DNA of 26,753 nucleotides, taken from positions 1-26,753 of the forward strand of contig BRYA01000964.1 of the NCBI GenBank assembly GCA_030267965.1, read 5' to 3'. This document shows positions 19,322 to 26,753 of this stretch, piece after piece. The notes below the pieces were generated by a model. That model was given only the letters and a program-made list of their open reading frames with translations. It did no database searches and was not told the origin of the DNA. The position numbers and the translations under genes were made by a program. Each line of letters starts with the position of its first letter. Position 1 is the stretch's first letter. The stretch is from Triparma columacea (Eukaryota; Sar; Bolidophyceae; Parmales; Triparmaceae).

Positions 19322-20264
19322 ATGCTCCGTAATTTGCTGTTAATGTTATTACCGCTGTTGGCTCACGGGCTAATAGCAAGCCATCATACCCGATCGACGT
19401 ATATATATAAGTCTAACCGGGTTTCCTCAATTTTAACGGCTTCATCGAGAATTCCTGAGAATAGGGTGATTTTTGGCACAGTGGGGCTCAACTATAGAAA
19501 TAATAGCGATTTAGATGAAACATCTAAGCAAAGGAACGCACAGCGAGCCAGTCATGTGTGGAGTAGATATCTCTGGGAAGCCATAGTGGGAGTCCCACAC
19601 CAACATGCTGGAGACGCCGGGGAGAATGAGGGTAAGTTATCCACAAAGGACCAGTCCGATCATCCTAGATGTCTGTTAATGTCAAAAAATGAGTAACAAT
19701 TCATCCCTCAAGTACCCGCAATCCACTCCAAACTCTCAATTGCTCCAAATATCCCATCAAATGTGCCACATGGTCGCCCCAAATCCTTGCAACTCAAAAC
19801 TGCACTTCATCCAATCCCCTCCAATCCTTCTCAAAACCTTCTCACTAACCCTCCCCCCTCTCATCCCCCTCCCCCCAGCCCTCCAGGAGCATTTAAAGTG
19901 GGTCTCAAAGCGTTACAAGGTCCTCCATTCCGACGAGTCTCCCGCCGACCTCCAGTCCGCCGCAGTCTCCCGTACAGCCGACGCCCTCTACGTCCTAGGC
20001 CGAGCCGAGGAGTCCGTGGAGTCCAACAACCTCGAATCAGACCTACTCAAGAATAGTAAGAAGGAGGATTTAGACCTGACACCACCAAGACCCCTGCCTC
20101 TCAAAACCCACGACTCAAAGTTCAGGAAACGAAGGATAGTATTACCAGTCTTACTCTCCCTCTCTGCAGCCGGTGTACCTTGTACGGTTGCCTTAGGTAC
20201 CGTTGCGGTAGCTGGTGGACTTTCGTTGCCTTCTGTATGGAGGAGTCTAACGAGGAGATTATGA
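19322..20264 (+). CDS. Unknown protein with signal peptide and C-terminal membrane segment (2 exons, 231 aa)
   Basis: I do not recognise this protein. Exon 1 is 19322-19631 and exon 2 is 19879-20264. The 247-bp intron begins GTAAGT and ends CCCCCCAG; both sides are phase 1, and the join reads GENE-ALQEHLKW. Residues 1-20 (MLRNLLLMLLPLLAHGLIAS) look like a signal peptide. The middle is hydrophilic, with a helical stretch around SRTADALYVLGRAEESVE. A hydrophobic span near residues 190-220 (VLPVLLSLSAAGVPCTVAL) is probably membrane-embedded, and the end is basic (WRSLTRRL). This gene is divergent from the sorting nexin and convergent with carrier copy 1. Its last 26 bases are also the left boundary of the segmental duplication, so the present C-terminus may reflect that event. 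The splice model is well supported; function is unknown. Confidence 0.75.
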
Positions 20265-20592
20265 GGTGGGGGGGAGATTAGGGAGGGGAGATGAGGGGGA
20301 GGTTTTTCGGTACAACCCGATGGTCAAAAATGTTTTATCACACACACAGAAAACAAAGAAAGAAATCGATAGTGATAGGGGGGACAATAAGCATTATTAT
20401 TTTGGAAAGAAACATAAATGGATTACGCTTGTGTACAAACTCTAAAAGAAGTCTTATCATGATTCATCTCAAAAAGTATTATATGTTCCCCCAATTTTAA
20501 ATATAACCCTTTCAATCTCCCTTCCATCCCCCTCCTTTCAAAAACTATTCCCCCTCCCTCCCCCCCCTTTCTAACTCAATCTCTCTCCCAAA

Positions 20593-21822
20593 TTAAAGTG
20601 CTTTCATGCCCATAAGTCCTCTAATCTGTTCGAAAATAATCAGCTGCAGCGTCGTCGTAGGTGCGAACCTGCTCCAGATAGGAACAAACCCTCTCCAAAG
20701 CGTCCCCGGTCCTTCCTGTGTGATGATCTTAGTGAAGCAGTCGATGGCGTTACTGTAGATCTTCGCGTCCGCCGGTTGATTCATGAGACGCGTCCTGACC
20801 ATATCGAACGGTGCAACCGTGCACGTCATGAAGAACCCTGCTCCCCCGGCTGCCAGGAACTGACAAAGTAGGTTGGTCTTCTCGAGGCCTGTCGCGGCGA
20901 CGACGGAGCCCTTGATCTGGTCGTAGCAGGCCATTTTCGTGCCGTTCAGGACCATGGCTCTCATGACGTTTGAGTCGATGCCTACGTAGAAGCCCTTGAT
21001 GCCGTTCTTGTTCATGATGTTTTTGGCGGACTTGATTATGGAGGGGGCCTCGGAACCTTCGGATGCCATCATCTGAGTCTTTAGGACGTCGAAGGGGTTA
21101 CCGGCGAGGGAACCGAGGGCGCCGGCGGCGGAACCGGCGGCGAATTTCTTGAGGAAGGTCGAGTTCTCAGGGGTGGTGCACCCAAAGGCAATCTAGAAAT
21201 GAGGGGGGGCGGGGGGGAGGGGAGGGAGGGGGGGGGTGGGGGGTGATGGGAGAAGGTTGGGTTAGTTTGAGACCCTATCTACCTATCTACCTATTTAACT
21301 CTTGTTGTTGTCATGTGTTTGTTCCTCAGTATGGTCGTTTGGCAGCCGTTTCATGGTTACTGGCGTTAAATCATAGCGCGTGTCTCCGAAATGCACGTCG
21401 CATATCATAAAGCTTTGAAGTTGTGGTATATTTACATCCTTGGAACAAACAACATGCAACATCTCAAACCCCCTCCTCCCCCTTCTTCTCACCTTGCATG
21501 GTTCGTAGAGTCCAAGCCTCAAACTCGTGTACGAGCTTTCCCTCAGCCACGCCGCGTTAATGCCCTTCCAGAACGCGCTGACTCCCTCTTCCGTCATGAC
21601 GGTCTTAACTGTCCCACCAACGCCCATGGAGCGGTAGTCACGTGCACCGTTGGTACCTGAGATTTGGAGGCGTGTTTTTACGACGTCGATTGGGTGGATG
21701 AAGGAGACGGTTATGACGGCGGCGGAACCGGCACCTCCGACCTGCTTGAGGAGGGAGGGGGGAGCTGCGGATGCAGTGGCAAGGGGGAGAGCGGAGGAGT
21801 ATCTGTAGTTGTTTAGTGACAT
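20593..21822 (-). CDS. Mitochondrial carrier family protein, copy 1 (2 exons, 309 aa)
   Basis: Transports small metabolites across the inner mitochondrial membrane. Exon 1 is 21493-21822 and exon 2 is 20593-21192. The 300-bp intron (GTGAGA to TTTCTAG) falls in phase 0 and joins YEPCK to IAFGC. All three signature motifs P-x-D-x-x-K/R are present: P44/D46/K49, P143/D145/K148 and P238/D240/R243, defining the usual three repeats of about 100 residues and six membrane helices. RESSYTSLRLGLYEP after repeat 1 resembles the dicarboxylate/oxoglutarate/uncoupling branch of the family, so a dicarboxylate-type substrate is the best guess. Length is normal. The protein is identical to the one encoded at 23650-24868. 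The start codon is followed by a short polar leader and preceded by a CA-rich untranslated leader. Substrate remains unproven. Confidence 0.95.
21203..21243 (+). repeat. G-run tract in carrier intron, copy 1 (counterpart 24260-24305)
   Basis: The plus strand has many runs of three or more G within about 41 bp. On the sense strand this is the C-rich tract just upstream of the TTTCTAG acceptor. Copy 2 has a similar but rearranged tract. Such runs could form a G-quadruplex on the template strand; a simple role as a polypyrimidine tract is enough to explain it. Confidence 0.6.
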
Positions 21823-21945
21823 ATTTGGTGGGTGTATCTGTGTGTGTTTGGATGTGGATGGGTGTGTGTCAGTGTGTGTGAGATGATTTGGTTGGTTAGT
21901 TGGTGTAATGTGGTGGTAATGTGTGTGTGTTGGCTAACTTTTTAG

Positions 21946-22016
21946 GCCAAAAGAATTCCAATCACAAAGCAATCACGAAGATTAGAGAGCGTGATGAGAT
22001 TTAATGTCCTATTTAG
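21946..22016 (-). promoter_or_regulatory. Conserved promoter block of carrier copy 1 with CCAAT box
   Basis: GGCCAAAAGAATTCCAATCA and the following AAGCAATCACGAAG lie about 138 bp upstream of the start codon and are almost unchanged in copy 2 at the same distance. The DNA between block and start codon, a CA/TG-rich leader, has changed more by insertion and deletion. A CCAAT core lies at about 21958-21962. Conservation against a diverging background suggests a working promoter element. Confidence 0.5.
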
Positions 22017-22171
22017 GCACTATTAACGCTTACATATCTATCAACGCACATAATTTGTACATATTATTAACAGGCGTGGAGGGATTAGGGTTAAGAGATA
22101 CGGTGAGCGAGAGTGTCTGAGGAAATATAATTGTGGATGGACGATTGGAATGAGAGAGGTTCAAAGTTCTT

Positions 22172-22903
22172 GAGATCGTAATGCTTTTTATATTTGAGTA
22201 GATGGAATTGAAGGTCTCGACAACACCGTTTCAATAGTACCTTCAGATCTTAAAAAGGGGGACGAGAAGAGGAGAAAAATGGAAGTATCGGGAAGACCCG
22301 AGCCAGCCGAGCCAGCCGAGCCAGCCGATAGGAGGGAGAGGAGGGAGGAACAACAGCAACAACAACAACAGAGAAGAAGGGAACCAAGAAGGAACAGGGA
22401 AGGGGATGGGGAAAGGATGCTCAGAGCAGCATCCTTCAGATATCAAAGACAGAGCCAAGAACAAAGCCAAAAGAGCCTTAGAGAATGGGTGTAGTTTAAT
22501 ATATAAACACACATAAACATATAAACACACACTCTGATGAGTGGAGAGTGTCACAGAGTGTGTGTTTATATGTTTATGTGTGTTTATATATATGTTTTGG
22601 CTTTGTTCCCTGTTCCCTGCTCGCTTCGTCGTGTCCCTGTTGGTTTCCTTTCCCCTCCCTCTCCCCTCCCCTCCCTTTCTTCGTCGTTGATGTTGCATTC
22701 TGTTAGGGCTCTTTTGGCTTTGTTCCCCTTCCCTCCCCTTCCCTTCCCTGTCTGGTTCGGGGGATTCGGGGGGTTCGGGTTCGGGTTAGGGACATTTTAC
22801 TCTTTACAACACGCACCTTTTTAAGATCTGAAGGCACCGTTAGAACAGCGTTAACGAGAGCTTTCATTTAATCTACTCAAATTGAAAAAGCGTTGCGATC
22901 TGG
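22172..22903. mobile_element. Foldback-type element with about 90-bp imperfect inverted arms
   Basis: Left arm 22172-22260 and right arm 22813-22903 are inverted copies of each other. They share CCTTTTTAAGATCTGAAGG or its complement, then ATCTACTCAAAT and GCGATCT-like blocks, at roughly 70% identity overall. Inside lies a second inverted pair (22459-22477 with 22707-22725, 19 bp perfect) and a central perfect hairpin. AG-rich sequence on the left faces CT-rich sequence on the right, so the whole 730 bp can fold. I see no transposase gene. Clear target-site duplications are not visible. A non-autonomous foldback or MITE-like element is the best reading. Confidence 0.65.
22499..22591. repeat. 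Perfect 38-bp inverted repeat with 17-nt loop
   Basis: Arms 22499-22536 and 22554-22591 are exact reverse complements, separated by a 17-nt loop (22537-22553). The arms are built of ATAAACACACA-type words, so the stem is A/T- and CA-rich. It sits near the centre of the larger foldback element. Perfect identity implies recent origin or ongoing correction of the arms. Confidence 0.95.
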
Positions 22904-22938
22904 TTGTTTGGGTTATTCGGTATTCGGGTTCGGTGTAG

Positions 22939-23194
22939 AAGGCCCATTCTGTTAACGCCTTTTAATGAGGAAAGCCCATTCTGTTAACGCCTTTTCATGA
23001 GGAAAGCCCATTCTGTTAACGCCTTTCAACGAGGAAAGCCCATTCTGTTAACGCCTTTTTATGAGGAAAGCCCATTCTGTTAACGCCTTTTTATGAGGAA
23101 AGCCCATTCTGTTAACGCCTTTTTACGAGGAAGGCCCATTCTGTTAACGCCTTTTTATGAGGAAAGCCCATTCTGTTAACGCCTTTTTATGTTT
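22939..23194 (+). repeat. 32-bp minisatellite, eight copies
   Basis: The unit, GCCCATTCTGTTAACGCC followed by TTTTxATGAGGAAA, begins its CCCATT core at 22943, 22975, 23007, 23039, 23071, 23103, 23135 and 23167, giving an exact 32-bp period. Each copy contains the palindrome GTTAAC. Variation is limited to a few bases after CGCCTTT. The same CGTTAACGAG wording occurs in the preceding foldback arm (22849-22858), suggesting that the array grew from arm sequence. Confidence 0.95.
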
Positions 23195-23211
23195 AAGGCC
23201 CTCAGACACGC

Positions 23212-23271
23212 GTCTTTATAAGATCCGAAGGTACCCTCCGCACCGCGCTGTCAAGGGCTTCATTTTAATCT
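23212..23271 (+). repeat. Third copy of the foldback arm, next to duplication copy 2
   Basis: TATAAGATCCGAAGGTACC and, further on, GGGCTTCATTTTAATCTA match the right arm at 22813-22880 in the same orientation with scattered changes. It ends about 15 bp before the start of segmental duplication copy 2, so the repeat family marks this breakpoint. Confidence 0.7.
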
Positions 23272-23649
23272 AGGTTACAGCGCTGAGGAGGAGTTTAACG
23301 AGGAGATTATGAGTGGGGGGGAGATTAGGGGAGAGATCTTTATTCGGTACTACCCGATGGTCGATTTTGTTTATCACACACACAGAAAACAAAGAAAGAA
23401 ATCGATGGTGATAGGGGGGGGGATACGTAACTGTTATTATTTTGGAAAGAAACATAAATGATTTAAACCTGGTGTACAAACGCCAAAAGAAGTTTCATCA
23501 TGATTCATCTCAAAAAGTATTATATGTTCTCCCCCAATTTTAAATATAACCCTTTCAATCTCCCATATCTCCCTTCCCTCCCCCTTCCTTTCAAAACTAT
23601 TCCCCCCCCCTCCCTCCCCCCACCTTTCTAACTCAATCTCTCTCCCAAA

Positions 23650-24868
23650 TTAAAGTGCTTTCATGCCCATAAGTCCTCTAATCTGTTCGAAAATAATCAG
23701 CTGCAACGTCGTCGTAGGCGCGAACCTGCTCCAGATAGGGACAAACCCTCTCCAAAGCGTCCCCGGTCCTTCCTGTGTGATGATCTTAGTGAAGCAATCG
23801 ATGGCGTTACTGTAGATCTTCGCGTCCGCCGGTTGATTCATGAGACGCGTCCTGACCATATCGAACGGTGCTACCGTGCACGTCATGAAGAACCCCGCCC
23901 CCCCCGCAGCCAGGAACTGACAAAGTAGGTTGGTCTTCTCGAGGCCTGTCGCGGCGACGACGGAGCCCTTGATCTGGTCGTAGCAGGCCATTTTCGTGCC
24001 GTTTAGGACCATGGCTCTCATGACGTTGGAGTCGATGCCTACGTAGAAGCCTTTGATGCCGTTCTTGTTCATGATGTTTTTGGCGGACTTGATTATGGAG
24101 GGGGCCTCGGAACCTTCGGATGCCATCATCTGAGTCTTTAGGACGTCGAAGGGGTTACCGGCGAGGGAACCGAGAGCGCCGGCGGCGGAACCGGCGGCGA
24201 ATTTCTTGAGGAAGGTCGAGTTCTCGGGGGTCGTGCAACCAAAGGCAATCTAGAAATTAGGGGGGGAGGGGGGGCGGGGGGGAGGGAGGGGGTGGGGGTG
24301 GTGGGTGACGGTTAGGTTAGATTGAGACCCTATCTACCTATTTAACTCTTGTTGTTGTCATGTGTTTGTTCCTCAGTATGGTCGTTTGGCAGCCATTTGA
24401 TGGTTACTGGCGTTAAATCATTACGCGTGTCTCCGAAATGCACGTCGCATATCATACAGAAATCGAAGTTGTGGTATATTTACATCCTTGGAACAAACAA
24501 CATTCAACATCTCAAACCCCCTCCTCCCCTTCTCTTACCTTGCATGGTTCGTAGAGTCCAAGCCTCAAACTGGTGTAGCTGCTCTCCCTCAGCCACGCCG
24601 CGTTGATCCCCTTCCAGAACGCGCTGACTCCCTCTTCCGTCATGACGGTCTTGACCGTACCACCAACGCCCATGGAGCGGTAGTCACGTGCACCGTTGGT
24701 ACCCGAGATTTGGAGGCGTGTTTTCACGACGTCGATTGGGTGGATGAAGGAGACGGTTATGACGGCGGCGGAACCGGCACCTCCGACCTGCTTGAGGAGG
24801 GAGGGGGGAGCTGCGGATGCAGTGGCAAGGGGGAGAGCGGAGGAGTATCTGTAGTTGTTTAGTGACAT
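23650..24868 (-). CDS. Mitochondrial carrier family protein, copy 2 (2 exons, 309 aa)
   Basis: Exon 1 is 24539-24868 and exon 2 is 23650-24249. The intron is 289 bp, with a GTAAGA donor (GTGAGA in copy 1) and the same TTTCTAG acceptor. The predicted protein is identical in all 309 residues to copy 1, including P44/D46/K49, P143/D145/K148 and P238/D240/R243, although I count about 28 base differences in the coding exons. One serine codon has even switched class (TCG to AGC) without changing the protein. Both copies therefore appear functional and constrained. Likely role: inner mitochondrial membrane exchange of a dicarboxylate-like metabolite, with the same caveat on substrate as copy 1. Its own copy of the promoter block lies upstream. 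Confidence 0.95.
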
Positions 24869-24990
24869 ATTTGGTGGGTGTATCTGTGTGTGTTTGGGTG
24901 TGGATGGGGTGTGTGAGAGATGATTTGGTATGATAAGTTGTTAATATGGGGTGTGTGTATTCTAATGTGTGTGTATTGGCTAAATTTTGT

Positions 24991-25065
24991 GGCCAAAAGA
25001 ATTCCAATCACAAAGCAATCACGAAGATAAGAGAGCGTGATGAGATTTAATGTCCTATTTAGGCC
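24991..25065 (-). promoter_or_regulatory. Conserved promoter block of carrier copy 2 with CCAAT box
   Basis: Counterpart of 21946-22016: the same GGCCAAAAGAATTCCAATCA block, about 138 bp before the start codon, continuing through GAGAGCGTGATGAGATTTAA. Only one or two bases differ over the core. Beyond 25065 the two copies diverge quickly. Confidence 0.5.
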
Positions 25066-25114
25066 TTATTAGCTTGTATATATCTATCAATGAGTTTAAT
25101 GTGTACATATTATC

Positions 25115-26149
25115 AACATATATCACTCATATAAACTACATAACGTAATAAGGAGGATTAAATGGACCTTTCAACTACAAGTCGAGGTGGCGGACAAAAC
25201 GATGGAGACTGTTATTTTATGCTCTATCGTACTCGAAATCGCCAGAAAAAGCTGCAAAGAGGTATAATAGCGTTACAAATTACATTTACGCGAACAAATA
25301 CGACATTATACTCACATTTGATGGATTACAAGAGATATGACAGGACTTCACCTCGCTAAATCTCTCATCTTCACCTCATTAATCTCTTCTCAGCCGCACG
25401 CGAAGAAAAACTGACTCGACAAAAATGACTTCCGAAGATTCATGCCCTCACTCCTGACATAATTCACACAACTAACACTACATGGATGTTCGACGACTAC
25501 TATTTACACATTCTACTTGGACGCTTTACAACCTCACCCTAAACACACTTTGAAACGTAAAAAATACGTACACAAAGTCTAAAAAATTATAATCAACAAA
25601 AGATTTACCTTCTTGATTTGGGATTAGAACGTCTTCATCAAGATTTTTTTTGCGCCAGTCGACCGTAAGCGACGTATCTCTAGAACCCGCAACGCATTGT
25701 CTCCCGTAAACACCACTAACCAGGATATAGTAGGAATAATATTTACAAATCACATATAAACCGACCCTTCCCAGCTATCACTCCCCTCCGAACATCGTTA
25801 TTTTTATAATCTCCACCATCTTACACGTCATTGACCTACTACCATTCTAAATGGTCCAAAAAAAGAGATAGATTCCCTTCCCCCCCTGTCTCCCAAAATC
25901 TTCGGTAAATTTTGATGGGGGGACACTTGTCTCGCGAGGCCCTCAAAAATCAGTGAGTGCCTCCCCTAATTCCAAGTCGTATAATAATCGCGTTAAAACA
26001 CCCCCTCCTTTCGCTTCCCCCGTCTCCCCCTCCTACCTCATTTTAGCAACACTCTACCACACACACAACAAAAATCTTCACCCCCACCCCACCTCCCGCA
26101 AAATCTCTAACTGAACTGTCTTCCCACCTTCTCCCCCCTTTTATTTATA
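25115..26149. other. About 1 kb without a convincing gene
   Basis: A/T-rich sequence with several short open frames, of which those at 25162-25359 (plus) and 25526-25753 (minus) are the longest. Neither shows domain character, an expected splice context or biased composition. The right half becomes pyrimidine-rich. It may include the promoter and an untranslated first exon of the gene starting at 26231. Confidence 0.5.
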
Positions 26150-26202
26150 CTAACCCTCTCCCCCTCCCTCCCTCCCCTCCCTCCCTTCCCCCATTCCCCT
26201 AG
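26130..26202 (+). other. Possible 3' splice site of a 5'-UTR intron
   Basis: TTTATACTAACCC at about 26144-26156 is a good branch-site match. It is followed by a 45-base C/T tract and CCCCTAG ending at 26202. Twenty-eight bases later comes the ATG at 26231, directly preceded by an in-frame TAA. This layout fits an intron in the untranslated leader; the donor has not been identified. Confidence 0.45.
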
Positions 26203-26230
26203 TCTCTCCCCCTAAATTCCTTCATCATAA

Positions 26231-26493
26231 ATGAGTCGTTCCTCCGTCGGTCTACCCTCAACCTCAATCCGTTACACCTACGATGCAACCCGCGGTCCCT
26301 CCATCGAGCACGTCGGTCCAAAATACCGTCGTCGTGTCTTATTCCTCGGTTGTATTTTAGGTTTAATTAGCGTGGTTAATATTGGGATGTGCTGCTATTA
26401 TAGCTGGGTTGGTGGAGGGTGTACGGGCACGGGATTAAGCGATAAGACTAATAGCGATTTACCGGATACGGCGGTTCTTTATCTGCAGAGTAG
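26231..26493 (+). CDS. First coding exon of a single-pass membrane protein (partial, 87+ residues)
   Basis: Opens with ATG at 26231 after an in-frame TAA, so the start is well placed. Residues 1-34 are polar and basic at the end (KYRRR), followed by a membrane span (VLFLGCILGLISVVNIGMCC), then a short glycine-rich stretch and polar residues. A basic N-terminus before one membrane span suggests type II orientation, with the bulk of the protein on the far side. The exon ends at a GTGAGA donor (26494) in phase 2. Without splicing the frame stops two codons later. No acceptor is convincing before the window ends, so the remainder lies outside. Family unknown; a Golgi-type membrane enzyme or a small membrane protein are both possible. 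Confidence 0.6.
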
Positions 26494-26510
26494 GTGAGAG
26501 AGGAAAGGGA

Positions 26511-26650
26511 GGGCGCCGAAGGCGAAGAGTTTATGGGAGTTACGATAAGCAAGAAGAGTTAAGGGGAGGCGCCGCAGCAAGGCGAAGAGTTTATGGGAGT
26601 TACTCTAGGCGCGAAGAGTCAAGGGGAGGGGGAGGGGGAGGGGGAGGAGA
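26511..26650 (+). repeat. 60-bp tandem repeat and GGGGGA run in the intron after the last exon
   Basis: GGCGAAGAGTTTATGGGAGT begins at 26521 and again at 26581, an exact 60-bp period. The units end AAGAGTTAAGGGGAGG and GAAGAGTCAAGGGGAGG. From about 26620 the sequence becomes GGGGGA repeats and then purine-rich DNA up to about 26690. The array lies in the presumed intron following 26493. Confidence 0.8.
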
Positions 26651-26753
26651 GGAAAGGGAGGGAAAGGGGGGAAGGGAATAACGGGGAAGGTTTTGAGGTA
26701 TAAGAAATGGCAACTACTCTCACACCACACACATACTAACACACCAACCCCCA

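Larger units (their letters stand above)
20239..22069. repeat. Segmental duplication, copy 1 (about 1.83 kb)
   Basis: Matches 23287-25114 in the same orientation, 3.05 kb away. The shared sequence includes the end of the upstream gene, a 3' flank (ACAAAGAAAGAAATCGAT and AAAAAGTATTATATGTTC), the whole carrier gene with its intron, its CA-rich leader and a conserved promoter block. Similarity fades after about 22069. Coding parts are about 97% identical by eye; intron and flanks differ more, with small insertions and deletions. Confidence 0.92.
23287..25114. repeat. Segmental duplication, copy 2 (about 1.83 kb)
   Basis: Direct repeat of 20239-22069. It starts with GGAGGAGTTTAACGAGGAGA, a mutated remnant of the end of the gene at 19322-20264, but the rest of that gene is absent here. 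This suggests that copy 2 is the derived copy. It ends near 25114, after the promoter block and a TTTAATGTCCTATTTAGGC segment. Confidence 0.92.

Noticed and set aside
22415..22434. Small GGATGCT/AGCATCC stem as a possible terminator or RNA gene
   Set aside because: A 7-bp stem is common by chance and lies within a larger foldback structure; no RNA family recognised.
22279..22494. Open frame with PAE repeats and poly-glutamine on the plus strand
   Set aside because: Low-complexity translation of the CCAGCCGAG and CAA repeats in the left half of the foldback element; no domain and no gene context.
22939..23194. CRISPR array
   Set aside because: The 32-bp units are contiguous with no variable spacers, and the genome is eukaryotic; it is a minisatellite.
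25162..25359. 65-residue open frame on the plus strand
   Set aside because: No recognisable features, composition like the surrounding non-coding DNA, no splice or homology support.
25526..25753. 75-residue open frame on the minus strand
   Set aside because: Short, no domain, A/T-rich region with several stops in neighbouring frames; support is insufficient.

Overview
This is a eukaryotic nuclear window. The coding regions are split by short introns of 70-300 bp with GT-AG ends (GTGAGT or GTAAGT donors, CTAAC-type branch sites, C/T-rich tracts before the acceptor). Products are typical of eukaryotes: a lysosomal-type hexosaminidase, a full-length ABCA transporter, a PX sorting nexin and mitochondrial carriers. 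Gene density is high, with intergenic gaps often under 250 bp and several head-to-head pairs. Compact genes, short introns and CCCTAA-type sequence at the left edge suggest a unicellular eukaryote. A heterokont (stramenopile) alga of the Parmales/Bolidophyceae type is my best guess, but it is an inference from style, not from a marker gene.

Left part (1-7427): an A/C-rich leader with degenerate repeats and two telomere-like units, then one intronless minus-strand gene for a 2,386-residue protein. It combines three to four START-like segments with two tandem copies of a polytopic membrane module that resembles XK-related (XKR) scramblases. Each copy ends in a tail with R-R-x-S kinase sites.

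Centre (8218-16993): a GH20 beta-N-acetylhexosaminidase (minus, 2 exons) lies head to head with an ABCA transporter (plus, 9 exons reconstructed, 1,954 residues, all splice phases agreeing). The two share a 192-bp promoter region. A 55-bp assembly gap lies in ABCA intron 2.

Next (17202-20264): a PX-domain sorting nexin (minus) meets ABCA tail to tail across a CT microsatellite. It is divergent from a small two-exon gene of unknown function (plus).

Right part (20239-25114): a segmental duplication of about 1.83 kb, in two direct copies 3.05 kb apart. Each copy carries a two-exon mitochondrial carrier gene. The two 309-residue proteins are identical although the genes differ at roughly 28 silent positions. 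Between the copies lies an unusual repeat island: a ~730-bp foldback element with ~90-bp arms around a perfect 38-bp hairpin, then eight copies of a 32-bp minisatellite, then a third copy of the foldback arm abutting the second duplicate.

Right edge (25115-26753): about 1 kb without a convincing gene, then the first coding exon of a single-pass membrane protein whose remainder lies outside the window.

Several neighbours touch membrane lipids or endosomes/lysosomes (START/XKR-like protein, ABCA, PX protein, hexosaminidase). This may be coincidence, but the START-scramblase fusion is the most novel item seen.
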